Shown here one piece after another: positions 50,016 to 56,660 of a stretch of DNA of 58,959 bases. Under the pieces are notes generated by a model. That model saw only the letters and a list, made by a program, of their open reading frames with translations, was not told the origin of the DNA and searched no databases. The stretch is taken from NCBI GenBank assembly GCA_934572465.1, contig CAKTLG010000010.1, positions 1-58,959 of the forward strand, written 5' to 3'. The stretch is from an uncultured Oscillospiraceae bacterium (GTDB lineage Bacteria > Bacillota > Clostridia > Oscillospirales > Oscillospiraceae). The position numbers and the translations under genes are program-made. The number at the start of each line of letters is the position of its first letter. The stretch's first letter is position 1.

Positions 50016-51371
50016 ATGGAGCTTGCCAAAAATCAGGAGCATACCGTCACCATCGAGGGCTATGGCGAGGGGGGCATGGGCGTTGCGCGCATCGACGGGC
50101 GCGTTGTGTTTGTCCATGGCGCGCTGCGCGGCGAGAAGTGCCGCGTGCTCATCTTAAAGACGCTCAAGAGCGTCGCCTTCGCCAAGGTGCTCGCGGTGCT
50201 CGAGCCGTCGGATGCGCGCATCGAGTCGGACTGCCCGTACTTCCCGCGCTGCGGCGGCTGCACGTACCGGCACATCCGCTATGAAGAGGAGCTGCGGCTG
50301 AAAAAACAGCGCGTGCAGGACAATCTCAGCCGCATCGGCGGCAGCGATGTGACCGTTGAGGAGATCCTCGGCGCGGAGGATACGCTGCGCTACCGCAACA
50401 AGGCGCAGTACCCCGTGTCGAAGGACGGAGCGGTCGGCTTTTACCGCGCCCGTACGCACGAGGTCATCGAGTGCGAGCACTGCTTGCTCGTCAGGCCTGA
50501 GGCCGACGCTGCGGCGGAGGCGCTGCGCGCGTACATGCAGTTCTGCCATGTCGCGGGCTACGACGAAAAGACGGGCCGCGGCCTTGTCCGCCACCTCTAC
50601 GTCCGCTCGAACGCGGCGGGGGAGAGCCTTGTCTGCGTGCTCGTGAACGGCGATAGGCTGCCAAAGGAGGATCGGCTCGTCGAACTGCTGCGCACCGCGT
50701 GCCCGCAATGCATCGGCATCGTGCTCGGCACGAACACGAAAAAGGGCAACGTCATCCTCGGCGACCGCTACCGCACGCTCTGGGGGAAAGACCGGCTCGA
50801 GGATACGCTCTGCGGCAGGACGTTCCGGCTCAGCGTGCCGTCATTCTATCAGGTCAACCGCGCGCAGGCCGAGCGGCTCTACGCGAAGGCCATCGAATTT
50901 GCGGGCCTGACGGGGCGGGAGACGGTGCTCGACCTCTACTGCGGCGCGGGCACGATCACGCTCGCGCTGGCAGGTCATGCAAAGCGCGTCCTCGGCGCGG
51001 AGATCGTACCCGAGGCCATCGACGACGCGCGCGAAAATGCTGCGCGCAACGGCGTTGAAAACGCGGAATTTTTCTGCGGCGACGCGTCCGACGTGGCGAA
51101 AAAGCTTGCGCATGAAGATCTGCGCCCCGACGTCATCACCGTCGACCCGCCGCGCAAGGGCCTGGCTGCCGACGTGGTGGAGAGCATCGCCGAGATGCAG
51201 CCGAAAAGGGTCGTGTACGTCTCGTGCGACAGCGCGACGATGGCACGCGACGTAAAACGCTTTGCAGAGCTGGGCTACATCGCCAGACGCGCCTGCGCGG
51301 TGGATATGTTCCCGCGCGCAGACCACGTCGAGACGGTGGTGCTGCTGGAAGGGAAAGAGGGCGATGGATAA
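50016..51371 (+). CDS. rlmD: 23S rRNA (uracil-5-)-methyltransferase, RlmD/TrmA family
   Basis: 451 residues. It transfers methyl from S-adenosylmethionine to C5 of a uracil in 23S rRNA. A TRAM domain is at 1-65. Four iron-sulfur cysteines are visible: DCPYFPRCGGC near 72-82 and Cys in CEHC near 152-155. The methylase has YCGAGTITLALA, VDPPRKGL and the nucleophile region VYVSCDSATMARD; HVETVVLL closes the protein. Firmicutes carry several paralogues (RlmCD, TrmFO-like functions), so the exact target base is uncertain. It overlaps the HExxH gene by 8 bases. Confidence 0.88.
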   Translation: MELAKNQEHTVTIEGYGEGGMGVARIDGRVVFVHGALRGEKCRVLILKTLKSVAFAKVLAVLEPSDARIESDCPYFPRCGGCTYRHIRYEEELRLKKQRVQDNLSRIGGSDVTVEEILGAEDTLRYRNKAQYPVSKDGAVGFYRARTHEVIECEHCLLVRPEADAAAEALRAYMQFCHVAGYDEKTGRGLVRHLYVRSNAAGESLVCVLVNGDRLPKEDRLVELLRTACPQCIGIVLGTNTKKGNVILGDRYRTLWGKDRLEDTLCGRTFRLSVPSFYQVNRAQAERLYAKAIEFAGLTGRETVLDLYCGAGTITLALAGHAKRVLGAEIVPEAIDDARENAARNGVENAEFFCGDASDVAKKLAHEDLRPDVITVDPPRKGLAADVVESIAEMQPKRVVYVSCDSATMARDVKRFAELGYIARRACAVDMFPRADHVETVVLLEGKEGDG

Positions 51372-51915
51372 GGCGTATCTTGAGGCGCTGGTGCAGGCGT
51401 TTGGCGAGGAAAACGGAGTGGATGTCCGGCTTTCGCTGGAAATGCCGTGCGGCTATGAGACGGCGAACGCCACATTCGACCCGGTGGTAAGAACGCTTTT
51501 TCTCAATTCGACCGTTCTGCAAAGCGCGCCGGAGTACGAAGCGATGTTCTACCTTACCCACGAGCTGCGGCACGCGGAGCAGTACCAGCATCCCGAGCGT
51601 TTTGATGCGTTGATCCGCGAGAGTCTTCCGTATGTGGTGCTCTACGATGGGACGTGCTTCCGTCTTCGCGGTGAGAAGTGGCAGGAGTGTCGCTTGGACG
51701 GCGGAGAAGCGAGGTTTCGCGACGCGTATCTGGGCCTTCCTTACGAGGTGGATGCCAATGAATTCGCAGCGCGGCAGGTAAAAGCGCTTTACGGCGATTC
51801 GCCCGCGCTGCGGCAGCTGCGGGACTGCTGGCGGCCAAGAAGGATCTGGTCGAACGCAGACTACCGGCGGCTTTTTCGGGAGATAGACGAAACGATAGAA
51901 ACAAGCACGGGCTGA
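51364..51915 (+). CDS. putative zinc metalloprotease-like protein with HExxH motif
   Basis: 183 residues from ATG 51364, which lies inside the end of rlmD. His66-Glu67-Leu-Arg-His70 is a HExxH zinc motif within a helix (MFYLTHELRHAEQYQHP). Glu128 and Glu133 (PYEVDANEFA) are candidate third ligands, as in short gluzincin-like proteins of Firmicutes. It has no signal peptide, so it is probably cytoplasmic. The overlap with rlmD points to co-expression, but a shared process is not evident. The role is unknown. Confidence 0.65.
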   Translation: MDKAYLEALVQAFGEENGVDVRLSLEMPCGYETANATFDPVVRTLFLNSTVLQSAPEYEAMFYLTHELRHAEQYQHPERFDALIRESLPYVVLYDGTCFRLRGEKWQECRLDGGEARFRDAYLGLPYEVDANEFAARQVKALYGDSPALRQLRDCWRPRRIWSNADYRRLFREIDETIETSTG

Positions 51916-51963
51916 GCAGGGCAAGCGTTCGGCACTGTGCGCAGAATACGGGAGGAGACAGCA

Positions 51964-52590
51964 ATGAAAAAACTAAATGTACTGATGCTCAACGGCAGCC
52001 CACGCGCCAACGGCAACACCGCCGTCGCGCTGCGGGAAATGGAGGAGGTCTTCCGCGCAAACGGCGTGGAGGTCGAGACGGTGCAGGTCGGGAATCGGGA
52101 CGTGCGCGGCTGCGTGGCCTGCAACGGCTGCGCCAAGGCGGGCAAGTGCGTCTTTGACGACGTGGTCAACGAGCTGGCGCCGAAATTCGAGCAGGCGGAC
52201 GGCCTCGTCGTGGCAGGTCCCGTTTACTACGCCTCGGCCAATGCGACGCTGATCGCGTGCCTTGACCGGCTCTTTTACAGTACGCCGTTCGACAAGACGA
52301 TGAAGGTCGGCGCGAGCGTTGTCTGCGCGCGGCGCGGCGGCTGCTCGGCGACGTTCGACGAGCTGAACAAGTACTTTACCATCTCGGGGATGCCCGTCGC
52401 GTCCAGCCAGTACTGGAACAGCATCCATGGCCGCGCGCCCGGCGAGGCGGAGCAGGACGAGGAGGGCCGCCAGACGATGCGCACGCTTGCGCGCAACATG
52501 GCGTTTCTCATGAAGAGCATCGCGCTGGGACGCGAGCAGTTCGGCCTGCCAGAGACCGAGCCGCGCATCGCCACGCACTTCATCCGCTGA
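51964..52590 (+). CDS. flavodoxin-like NAD(P)H-dependent oxidoreductase
   Basis: 208 residues from ATG 51964 with GGGAGGAG upstream. The FMN-binding loop LNGSPRANGNT (9-19), the CxxCxxCxxxGKC cluster-like segment (about 50-62) and AGPVYYASANA are typical of the iron-sulfur flavoprotein/NADPH-dependent FMN reductase family. It is cytoplasmic and probably reduces quinones, nitro or azo compounds. It lies 48 bases after the HExxH gene; a bidirectional terminator at 52693-52724 follows. Confidence 0.85.
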   Translation: MKKLNVLMLNGSPRANGNTAVALREMEEVFRANGVEVETVQVGNRDVRGCVACNGCAKAGKCVFDDVVNELAPKFEQADGLVVAGPVYYASANATLIACLDRLFYSTPFDKTMKVGASVVCARRGGCSATFDELNKYFTISGMPVASSQYWNSIHGRAPGEAEQDEEGRQTMRTLARNMAFLMKSIALGREQFGLPETEPRIATHFIR

Positions 52591-52692
52591 AACGGCGAGC
52601 GCGCCGTCACGGATGAAAACCATGTCTCGCTGCACAGGCCGCAGCCGTTCTGGCGGGGCATGGCCGGATCGTGAAAGCAGCAGAAATGAAAG

Positions 52693-52724
52693 AAAGCGTC
52701 TCTCCGTCGGAGAGACGCTTTTTT
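52693..52724. terminator. bidirectional terminator between converging genes
   Basis: A 13-bp stem (52693-52705 with 52709-52721, loop GTC) is followed by Ts to 52724 on the plus strand and by TTTCTTTCA on the minus strand. It serves the oxidoreductase gene and the decarboxylase subunit gene. Confidence 0.85.
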
Positions 52725-52738
52725 GCTGATATATGGAT

Positions 52739-54181
52739 TTACTTGCGGCCAAACGGCGCGACGGCGCGCTCGTGCGCGGGAAGCTTTTTGACCGGCGGCA
52801 TCACGCGGGAGGCCTCGGGATGGCGCAGATTGCGCGCGTTGATGAACTTGGGCGCGACCTGCGGGAACAGCGCCAGCGACAGCACATCCTCCTCGCTGCG
52901 GGCGAGATCCTTGAATTCCTCGCGGTACTTGGGAAGCTCGGGCTCCAGCAGGTCGGCGGGACGGCAGGTGATGACCTCCTCGGGCTTGATACCAGCCTTG
53001 GCGCGCACCTCGTCGTTGACCGTGCCGGGGAGCTTGCCGTATTCGCCGCGCAGCATCGCCTTGGACTCCTTGGGGACCATCTTGTAGCGCTCGCCGGTGA
53101 TGATGTTCAGCACCGCCTGCGTGCCGACGATCTGGCTCGACGGCGTGACCAGCGGGGGATAGCCGAAGTCCTCGCGCACGCGCGGGATCTCGGCGAGCAC
53201 GTCGTAATACTTGTCCTCCTTGCCCGCCTGCTTGAGCTGGGAGATCAGGTTGGAGAGCATACCGCCGGGGACCTGATAGAGCAGCGTATTCGTATCGACG
53301 TTGAGCACCTTCGGGTCAAGCGCGCCGCTTGCTTTCAGCCGCTCGGCGACCTTGCGGAAGTGGACGGCGGCGGTGCTCATCTTGTCAAGGTCGAGCCCCG
53401 TATCGCGCACGGTGCCGCGGAGCGTTGCAACGAGAGACTCCGTCGCGGGCTGGGAGGTGCCGTTGGCGAGCGGGGAGAGCGCGGTGTCGACGATGTCGAC
53501 GCCCGCCATCGCGGCCATCAGATAGACCATGTCGCCCGTGCCGCTGGTGTTGTGCGTGTGCAGGTGGATGGGCATGTCGACCGTTTCCTTCAGGCGCTTG
53601 ACGAGGGAGTAGGCGTCCATCGGCAGCAGGAGGTTCGCCATGTCCTTGATGCACAGCACGTCCGCGCCCATCTGCTCAAGCTCCTTGGCAAGCTTTACGA
53701 AGTAGTCCTCGTTGTGGATGGGGGAGATGGTGTAGGAGAGCGTGGCCTCGACCTGGCCGCCGTACTTCTTCGTGGATTTGATCGCCTGCTCCAGATTGCG
53801 CACGTCGTTGAGCGCGTCGAAGATGCGGATGATGTCGATGCCGTTTTCGATGCTCTTTGCGCAGAACTCGTCGACCACATCGTCGGCGTAGTGCTTGTAG
53901 CCCAGAATGTTCTGGCCGCGGAAAAGCATCTGGAGCTTCGTGTGCGGGAGGGCCTTGCGCAGCGCGCGCAGACGCTCCCACGGGTCCTCGTTCAGAAAGC
54001 GCAGGCAGGCGTCGAACGTGGCGCCGCCCCAGCATTCGAGCGAGTAATAGCCGATCGAATCGAGCACCTCGCAGGCAGGCAGCATGTCCTCAAGGGTCAT
54101 GCGCGTGGCGGCCTGAGACTGGTGCGCGTCGCGCAGGATGGTATCGGTGATCAGCAGGGGCTTGTTCGATAAGAATTCCAT
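52739..54181 (-). CDS. oxaloacetate decarboxylase alpha / pyruvate carboxylase subunit B, without biotinyl domain
   Basis: 480 residues from ATG 54181; a TTG at 54190, closer to AAAGGA, is an alternative. The HMGL-like TIM barrel is complete: ITDTILRDAHQSQAATRM (metal Asp), RGQNILGY, KDMANLLLP with the catalytic Lys, and HLHTHNTSGTG. The conserved PycB/OadA domain follows (LYQVPGGMLSNLISQLK). The protein stops after a Pro/Ala-rich linker and lacks the MKM biotin site, so a separate biotin carrier is needed. Known relatives work as Na+-pumping decarboxylases or as carboxylases; the partner subunits are not in the window. Confidence 0.88.
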   Translation of the reverse strand: MEFLSNKPLLITDTILRDAHQSQAATRMTLEDMLPACEVLDSIGYYSLECWGGATFDACLRFLNEDPWERLRALRKALPHTKLQMLFRGQNILGYKHYADDVVDEFCAKSIENGIDIIRIFDALNDVRNLEQAIKSTKKYGGQVEATLSYTISPIHNEDYFVKLAKELEQMGADVLCIKDMANLLLPMDAYSLVKRLKETVDMPIHLHTHNTSGTGDMVYLMAAMAGVDIVDTALSPLANGTSQPATESLVATLRGTVRDTGLDLDKMSTAAVHFRKVAERLKASGALDPKVLNVDTNTLLYQVPGGMLSNLISQLKQAGKEDKYYDVLAEIPRVREDFGYPPLVTPSSQIVGTQAVLNIITGERYKMVPKESKAMLRGEYGKLPGTVNDEVRAKAGIKPEEVITCRPADLLEPELPKYREEFKDLARSEEDVLSLALFPQVAPKFINARNLRHPEASRVMPPVKKLPAHERAVAPFGRK

Positions 54182-54338
54182 GGCGGTCAACGGGTCCTTT
54201 CCTTAAATTGTCATCAGTTTACCACAATACCGTGTACTGCGCAAGCGTTCTTTTGACAGCGGCCGCGCGTTTTCGGCATCGATCGCGCGGGAAAGGATAC
54301 AGAAAATGCGAAATGCGCAATTTGGGCGCGGAAGCGGC

Positions 54339-54367
54339 TTGACGGCGGCGGAGGGATATGATATACT
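54339..54367 (+). promoter_or_regulatory. promoter of the mntP riboswitch transcript
   Basis: TTGACG (54339-54344), a 17-base spacer and TATACT (54362-54367) lie directly before the aptamer, so the transcript begins at its 5' edge. Confidence 0.75.
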
Positions 54368-54373
54368 GCCCCT

Positions 54374-54538
54374 TACTTTGAGGGAGTAGATGGCGTCAGC
54401 TGCTATGGATGGCGTGGCAAGTCAACAGACTGACCGTTTTCGCGGTCTGGCTTGTCTTAAACAACGAGACTCAAGTATGGCTCCGCTGTACCTGCGTCTT
54501 TTCTTTTTGCTCAGGTGCGGCCGCGCGCCTGATTTTTT
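54374..54538 (+). promoter_or_regulatory. yybP-ykoY-type manganese riboswitch with terminator
   Basis: P1 pairs 54374-54382 with 54470-54477. Inside are GGGAGTAG, CAACAGACTG before a GACCG/CGGTC stem, and CAACGAGAC, the conserved blocks of the yybP-ykoY class, which binds Mn2+. A terminator hairpin (54512-54519 with 54524-54531) and six Ts follow; the upstream ACCTG near 54490 can pair with CAGGT and form an antiterminator. Mn2+ binding would then turn on mntP. MntP is a known partner of this riboswitch. Confidence 0.85.
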
Positions 54539-54558
54539 GTTGTTTGGAGGATCCTACC

Positions 54559-55131
54559 ATGACATTTTTCGAGCTGTTCCTCATCGGCATCGGGCTTTCG
54601 ATGGACGCCTTTGCCGTGTCGATCTGCAAGGGGCTTTCCATGCAGAAGATCGACAAGAAGTACACCCTCTGCATCGGCCTTTTCTTCGGCGGCTTCCAGG
54701 CGCTCATGCCGCTGACGGGCTATCTTCTCGGCAGCCAGTTCGCGGGCTATATCGAGCGGTTCGACCACTGGATCGCCTTCGTCCTGCTTGCGCTCATCGG
54801 CTTCAACATGATCCGCGAGAGCCGCGAGGAGGAGAAGGAAGAGGAGGAGCCCTACGCGGGCGTCAACTTCAAGGAGCTGCTGATCCTCGCCGTCGCCACG
54901 AGCATCGACGCGCTGGCCGTCGGCGTGACGTTTGCGTTTTTGTCCGTGGATATCGTGCCCGCCATCACGGTCATCGGCTGCACGACGTTCGTCATCTCCA
55001 TCGCGGGCGTATATGTCGGCAACGTCTTCGGCGCGCGCTACAAGAGCCGCGCGGAGCTGACCGGCGGCGTGATCCTCGTTCTGATCGGGCTGAAGATCCT
55101 GCTCGAGCATCTTGGTGTGATCGCATTCTGA
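54559..55131 (+). CDS. mntP: manganese efflux pump MntP
   Basis: 190 residues from ATG 54559 with TTTGGAGGA upstream; the open frame further upstream lies in the riboswitch. It has six membrane segments in two related halves. The conserved acidic motifs are [10 protein letters not shown] (Asp16) and [13 protein letters not shown] near residue 115. An acidic loop of EEE residues lies between the halves. MntP exports Mn2+ when it is in excess. The riboswitch upstream couples its expression to Mn2+. Tandem hairpin repeats begin 12 bases after the stop. Confidence 0.95.
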   Translation: MTFFELFLIGIGLSMDAFAVSICKGLSMQKIDKKYTLCIGLFFGGFQALMPLTGYLLGSQFAGYIERFDHWIAFVLLALIGFNMIRESREEEKEEEEPYAGVNFKELLILAVATSIDALAVGVTFAFLSVDIVPAITVIGCTTFVISIAGVYVGNVFGARYKSRAELTGGVILVLIGLKILLEHLGVIAF

Positions 55132-55142
55132 TAGCACGCAGT

Positions 55143-55356
55143 AAAGGGGTATCTCTTTTGCAAAAGGGATACTCCCTTTCTTTTTCCGCATAGGTGCGGC
55201 GGGGGGCTGCGGCACTTATGCCGCGCTGAAAAGGGGGCATTCTCTTTCCGAGGAGAAATGCTCCATTCTTTTCCGCACGGGTGCGGCGGGGCTGCGGCAC
55301 TTGTGCCGCAGAGCAAAGGGGGCTGTTCTCTTTCGCAAAAGAGAACAGCCCCCTTT
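55143..55356. repeat. three tandem copies (C, D, E) of the hairpin repeat, period 86 bp
   Basis: Hairpins start at 55143, 55229 and 55315, exactly 86 bases apart. Between them lies a spacer with TTCCGCA..GGTGCGGCGGGG and GCGGCACTT(A/G)TGCCGC, itself able to fold into two small hairpins. Copy C is imperfect (38 bases), D is partly decayed, and E is a perfect hairpin. Copy E is also the outer end of the inverted repeat at 55315-55528. The stretch 55132-55562 holds no gene. Confidence 0.75.
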
Positions 55357-55528
55357 AGATCCCCCAAGAGAAAGGCTGACATTGCCCGTCTCAGGCTCAA
55401 AAAACTGCGCAGCCTGCGGAGTGGAAGTGCGGTGTACATGGCTTCGCCATGAATCCCTGCGAGCCGCAGCCGCCATCAACCGCGCGCACTCCGTGGCGCG
55501 CGTGTGACGGAAGTACGGCGGCAGACTG
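55315..55528 (-). repeat. left arm of a roughly 213-bp inverted repeat (full-length member of the repeat family)
   Basis: Read on the minus strand it starts CAGTCTGCCGCC (55528 downward) and ends with the perfect hairpin E. Blocks identical to the right arm are 55476-55508 (33 bases), 55432-55451 (20 bases, with its own palindrome) and 55367-55377, plus the hairpin. Divergent stretches lie between. The right arm is at 56125-56335 in opposite orientation. Confidence 0.8.
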
Positions 55529-55562
55529 GCTTCATAGCGGTATTGCTGCGCTGGGGACTTTT

Positions 55563-55757
55563 TCAGTTTTTGGATGGATCAGCGCTGCCGATCGGTTTGT
55601 CAGGGATAATGTCGTGTGAGATGACTTGTTCTTCCGCCTCCAACAGTGCTTTTTTCAGGACTTCGCGGGCAAGGATGCCTTTGCCCTCGTCATAAAGGTC
55701 GATGGCCTCGCTCATTGACTGTACCATCAGGTGATAAAGACTTTTGTAAGTTGTCAT
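55563..55757 (-). CDS. small helical protein inside the inverted-repeat cassette
   Basis: 64 residues (MTTYKSLYHLMVQSMSEAID...LAREVLKKALLEAEEQVIS). It is two amphipathic helices with a polar tail. Small proteins of this appearance are common in Clostridia and I know no function. The ATG at 55757 has a very strong ribosome binding site (AAAGGAGG, 8 bases). Its promoter, TTGTGT-N17-TAGAAT, overlaps the palindrome that also faces the XRE gene. It is less GC-rich than the host genes around it. Confidence 0.6.
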   Translation of the reverse strand: MTTYKSLYHLMVQSMSEAIDLYDEGKGILAREVLKKALLEAEEQVISHDIIPDKPIGSADPSKN

Positions 55758-55778
55758 AGTGCATTCCTCCTTTGCGGG

Positions 55779-55836
55779 ATTCTATCATATTGTGGGAATA
55801 TACACAATACTTGTTTTTTGCTTCGCTCCATATAAT
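55779..55836. promoter_or_regulatory. divergent promoter region with a shared palindrome
   Basis: Minus strand: TTGTGT (55802-55807), 17 bases, TAGAAT (55779-55784). Plus strand: TATAAT at 55831-55836 with a poor -35. A 7-bp inverted repeat, TATTGTG...CACAATA (55788-55794 with 55803-55809), overlaps the minus -35 box and lies just upstream of the plus promoter. It is a good candidate operator for the XRE protein. Confidence 0.6.
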
Positions 55837-55855
55837 AGGCTCGAAAGAAAGTGGG

Positions 55856-56056
55856 GTGAGGGCGATCATCAGTTACGAGCCTTTATGGAAAACGTTGCAG
55901 GAAAAGAGCATTTCGCAGTATTATCTGCTGCAAAATGGGCTTGACAATAAAACCTTGGATTCGCTGAAAAAGGGAAAGAACATCACACTGTTGACGCTGG
56001 AAAAGCTCTGCAAGCTGATCGACTGTACCCCTAACGATATTATTGAATTTATCTGA
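55856..56056 (+). CDS. XRE-family helix-turn-helix regulator inside the inverted-repeat cassette
   Basis: 66 residues from GTG 55856. The body (ISYEPLWKTLQEKSISQYYL...LTLEKLCKLIDCTPNDIIEFI) is a minimal Cro/CI-type fold that fills the whole protein, as in the short YozG/plasmid-type XRE regulators. An upstream in-frame ATG at 55772 lies in the promoter region and is unlikely. The ribosome binding site is weak (AAGAAAG). It is divergent from the 64-residue gene and probably represses both through the palindrome at 55788-55809. Confidence 0.7.
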   Translation: MRAIISYEPLWKTLQEKSISQYYLLQNGLDNKTLDSLKKGKNITLLTLEKLCKLIDCTPNDIIEFI

Positions 56057-56124
56057 AAGCTGCCGAAGTTAGTCGGTAGCTTTTCGTTTTCCCGCGGCGA
56101 GCGAAGCAATGCCGCGCCCGCACG

Positions 56125-56335
56125 CAGTCTGCCGCCGAGCCAGCGTCACACGCGCGCCACGGAGTGCGCGCGGTTGAGAGCGGCTGCGAACAGCAGAGAC
56201 CCATGGCGAAGCCATGTACACGGCAGTGCATTGCGCAGCGCGTGCAGTTGCTCAAGCCACAAGCTGCCAATGCAGAGCCTTTCTCTGGGGGTTCCAAAGG
56301 GGGTGTTTTCTTTTGCGAAAGAGAACACCCCCTTT
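56125..56335 (+). repeat. right arm of the roughly 213-bp inverted repeat
   Basis: It starts CAGTCTGCCGCC at 56125 and ends with the perfect hairpin 56296-56335. Blocks shared with the left arm are 56145-56177, 56202-56221 and 56276-56286. Together the arms bracket 596 bases with two divergent genes. The gap 56057-56438 contains this arm and a terminator for the next gene; I see no other gene. Confidence 0.8.
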
Positions 56336-56395
56336 GACTTGCGTGCAGCGCCATCGGCGCTGCCATCCCCTCCGCGTTATGCGCAGAGATCAAAA

Positions 56396-56428
56396 AAGAG
56401 GACTGCGCTTTCGCGCAGCCCTCCTCTT
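56396..56428 (-). terminator. terminator after the cysteine-rich peptide gene
   Basis: CTGCGC (56403-56408) pairs with GCGCAG (56413-56418) across a four-base loop, extended by AGAGGA/TCCTCT, and is followed on the minus strand by TCTTTTTTG. It begins 11 bases after the stop. Confidence 0.75.
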
Positions 56429-56438
56429 ATGCAATTGT

Positions 56439-56582
56439 TTAGCAGCCGCAGCCGCAGTTGTTGTTGCAGTTGTTGTTGCAGCCGCAGCCACCGCCGCAGC
56501 CGCCGCAGGCGAAGATCAGGATGATGAGGATCAGGATCCACAGGCAGCAGCCGCCGCCGAAACCACAGTTATTATTGCACAT
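56439..56582 (-). CDS. cysteine- and glycine-rich small protein, spore-coat-like
   Basis: 47 residues with 12 cysteines. A short Cys/Gly-rich start (MCNNNCGFGGGCC) is followed by one hydrophobic helix (LWILILIILIFA) and a tail of GGC, NNNC and GCGC repeats. Databases label such clostridial proteins 'chorion class high-cysteine' or YjcZ-like; they are thought to belong to the spore coat. A CATACTA element at 56635-56641 on the minus strand resembles a sporulation -10 box, though no clear -35 is present. AGGGGG precedes the ATG at 56582. Confidence 0.65.
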   Translation of the reverse strand: MCNNNCGFGGGCCLWILILIILIFACGGCGGGCGCNNNCNNNCGCGC

Positions 56583-56660
56583 AAAATGAACCCCCTATGA
56601 AGATTGAGACGACCCGCGTGGCGGTCTCACCACATAGTATGACGGGAACGAAAAAGTGTG

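Noticed and set aside
55143..55356. CRISPR-like array
   Set aside because: The 86-bp units repeat both the hairpin and the spacer. The spacers are not unique, and no cas gene is near.
55143..56335. The repeat hairpins as plain intrinsic terminators
   Set aside because: They have no T-run beyond the stem, occur in tandem and in inverted pairs, and three share a long body sequence, so a repeat family explains them better.
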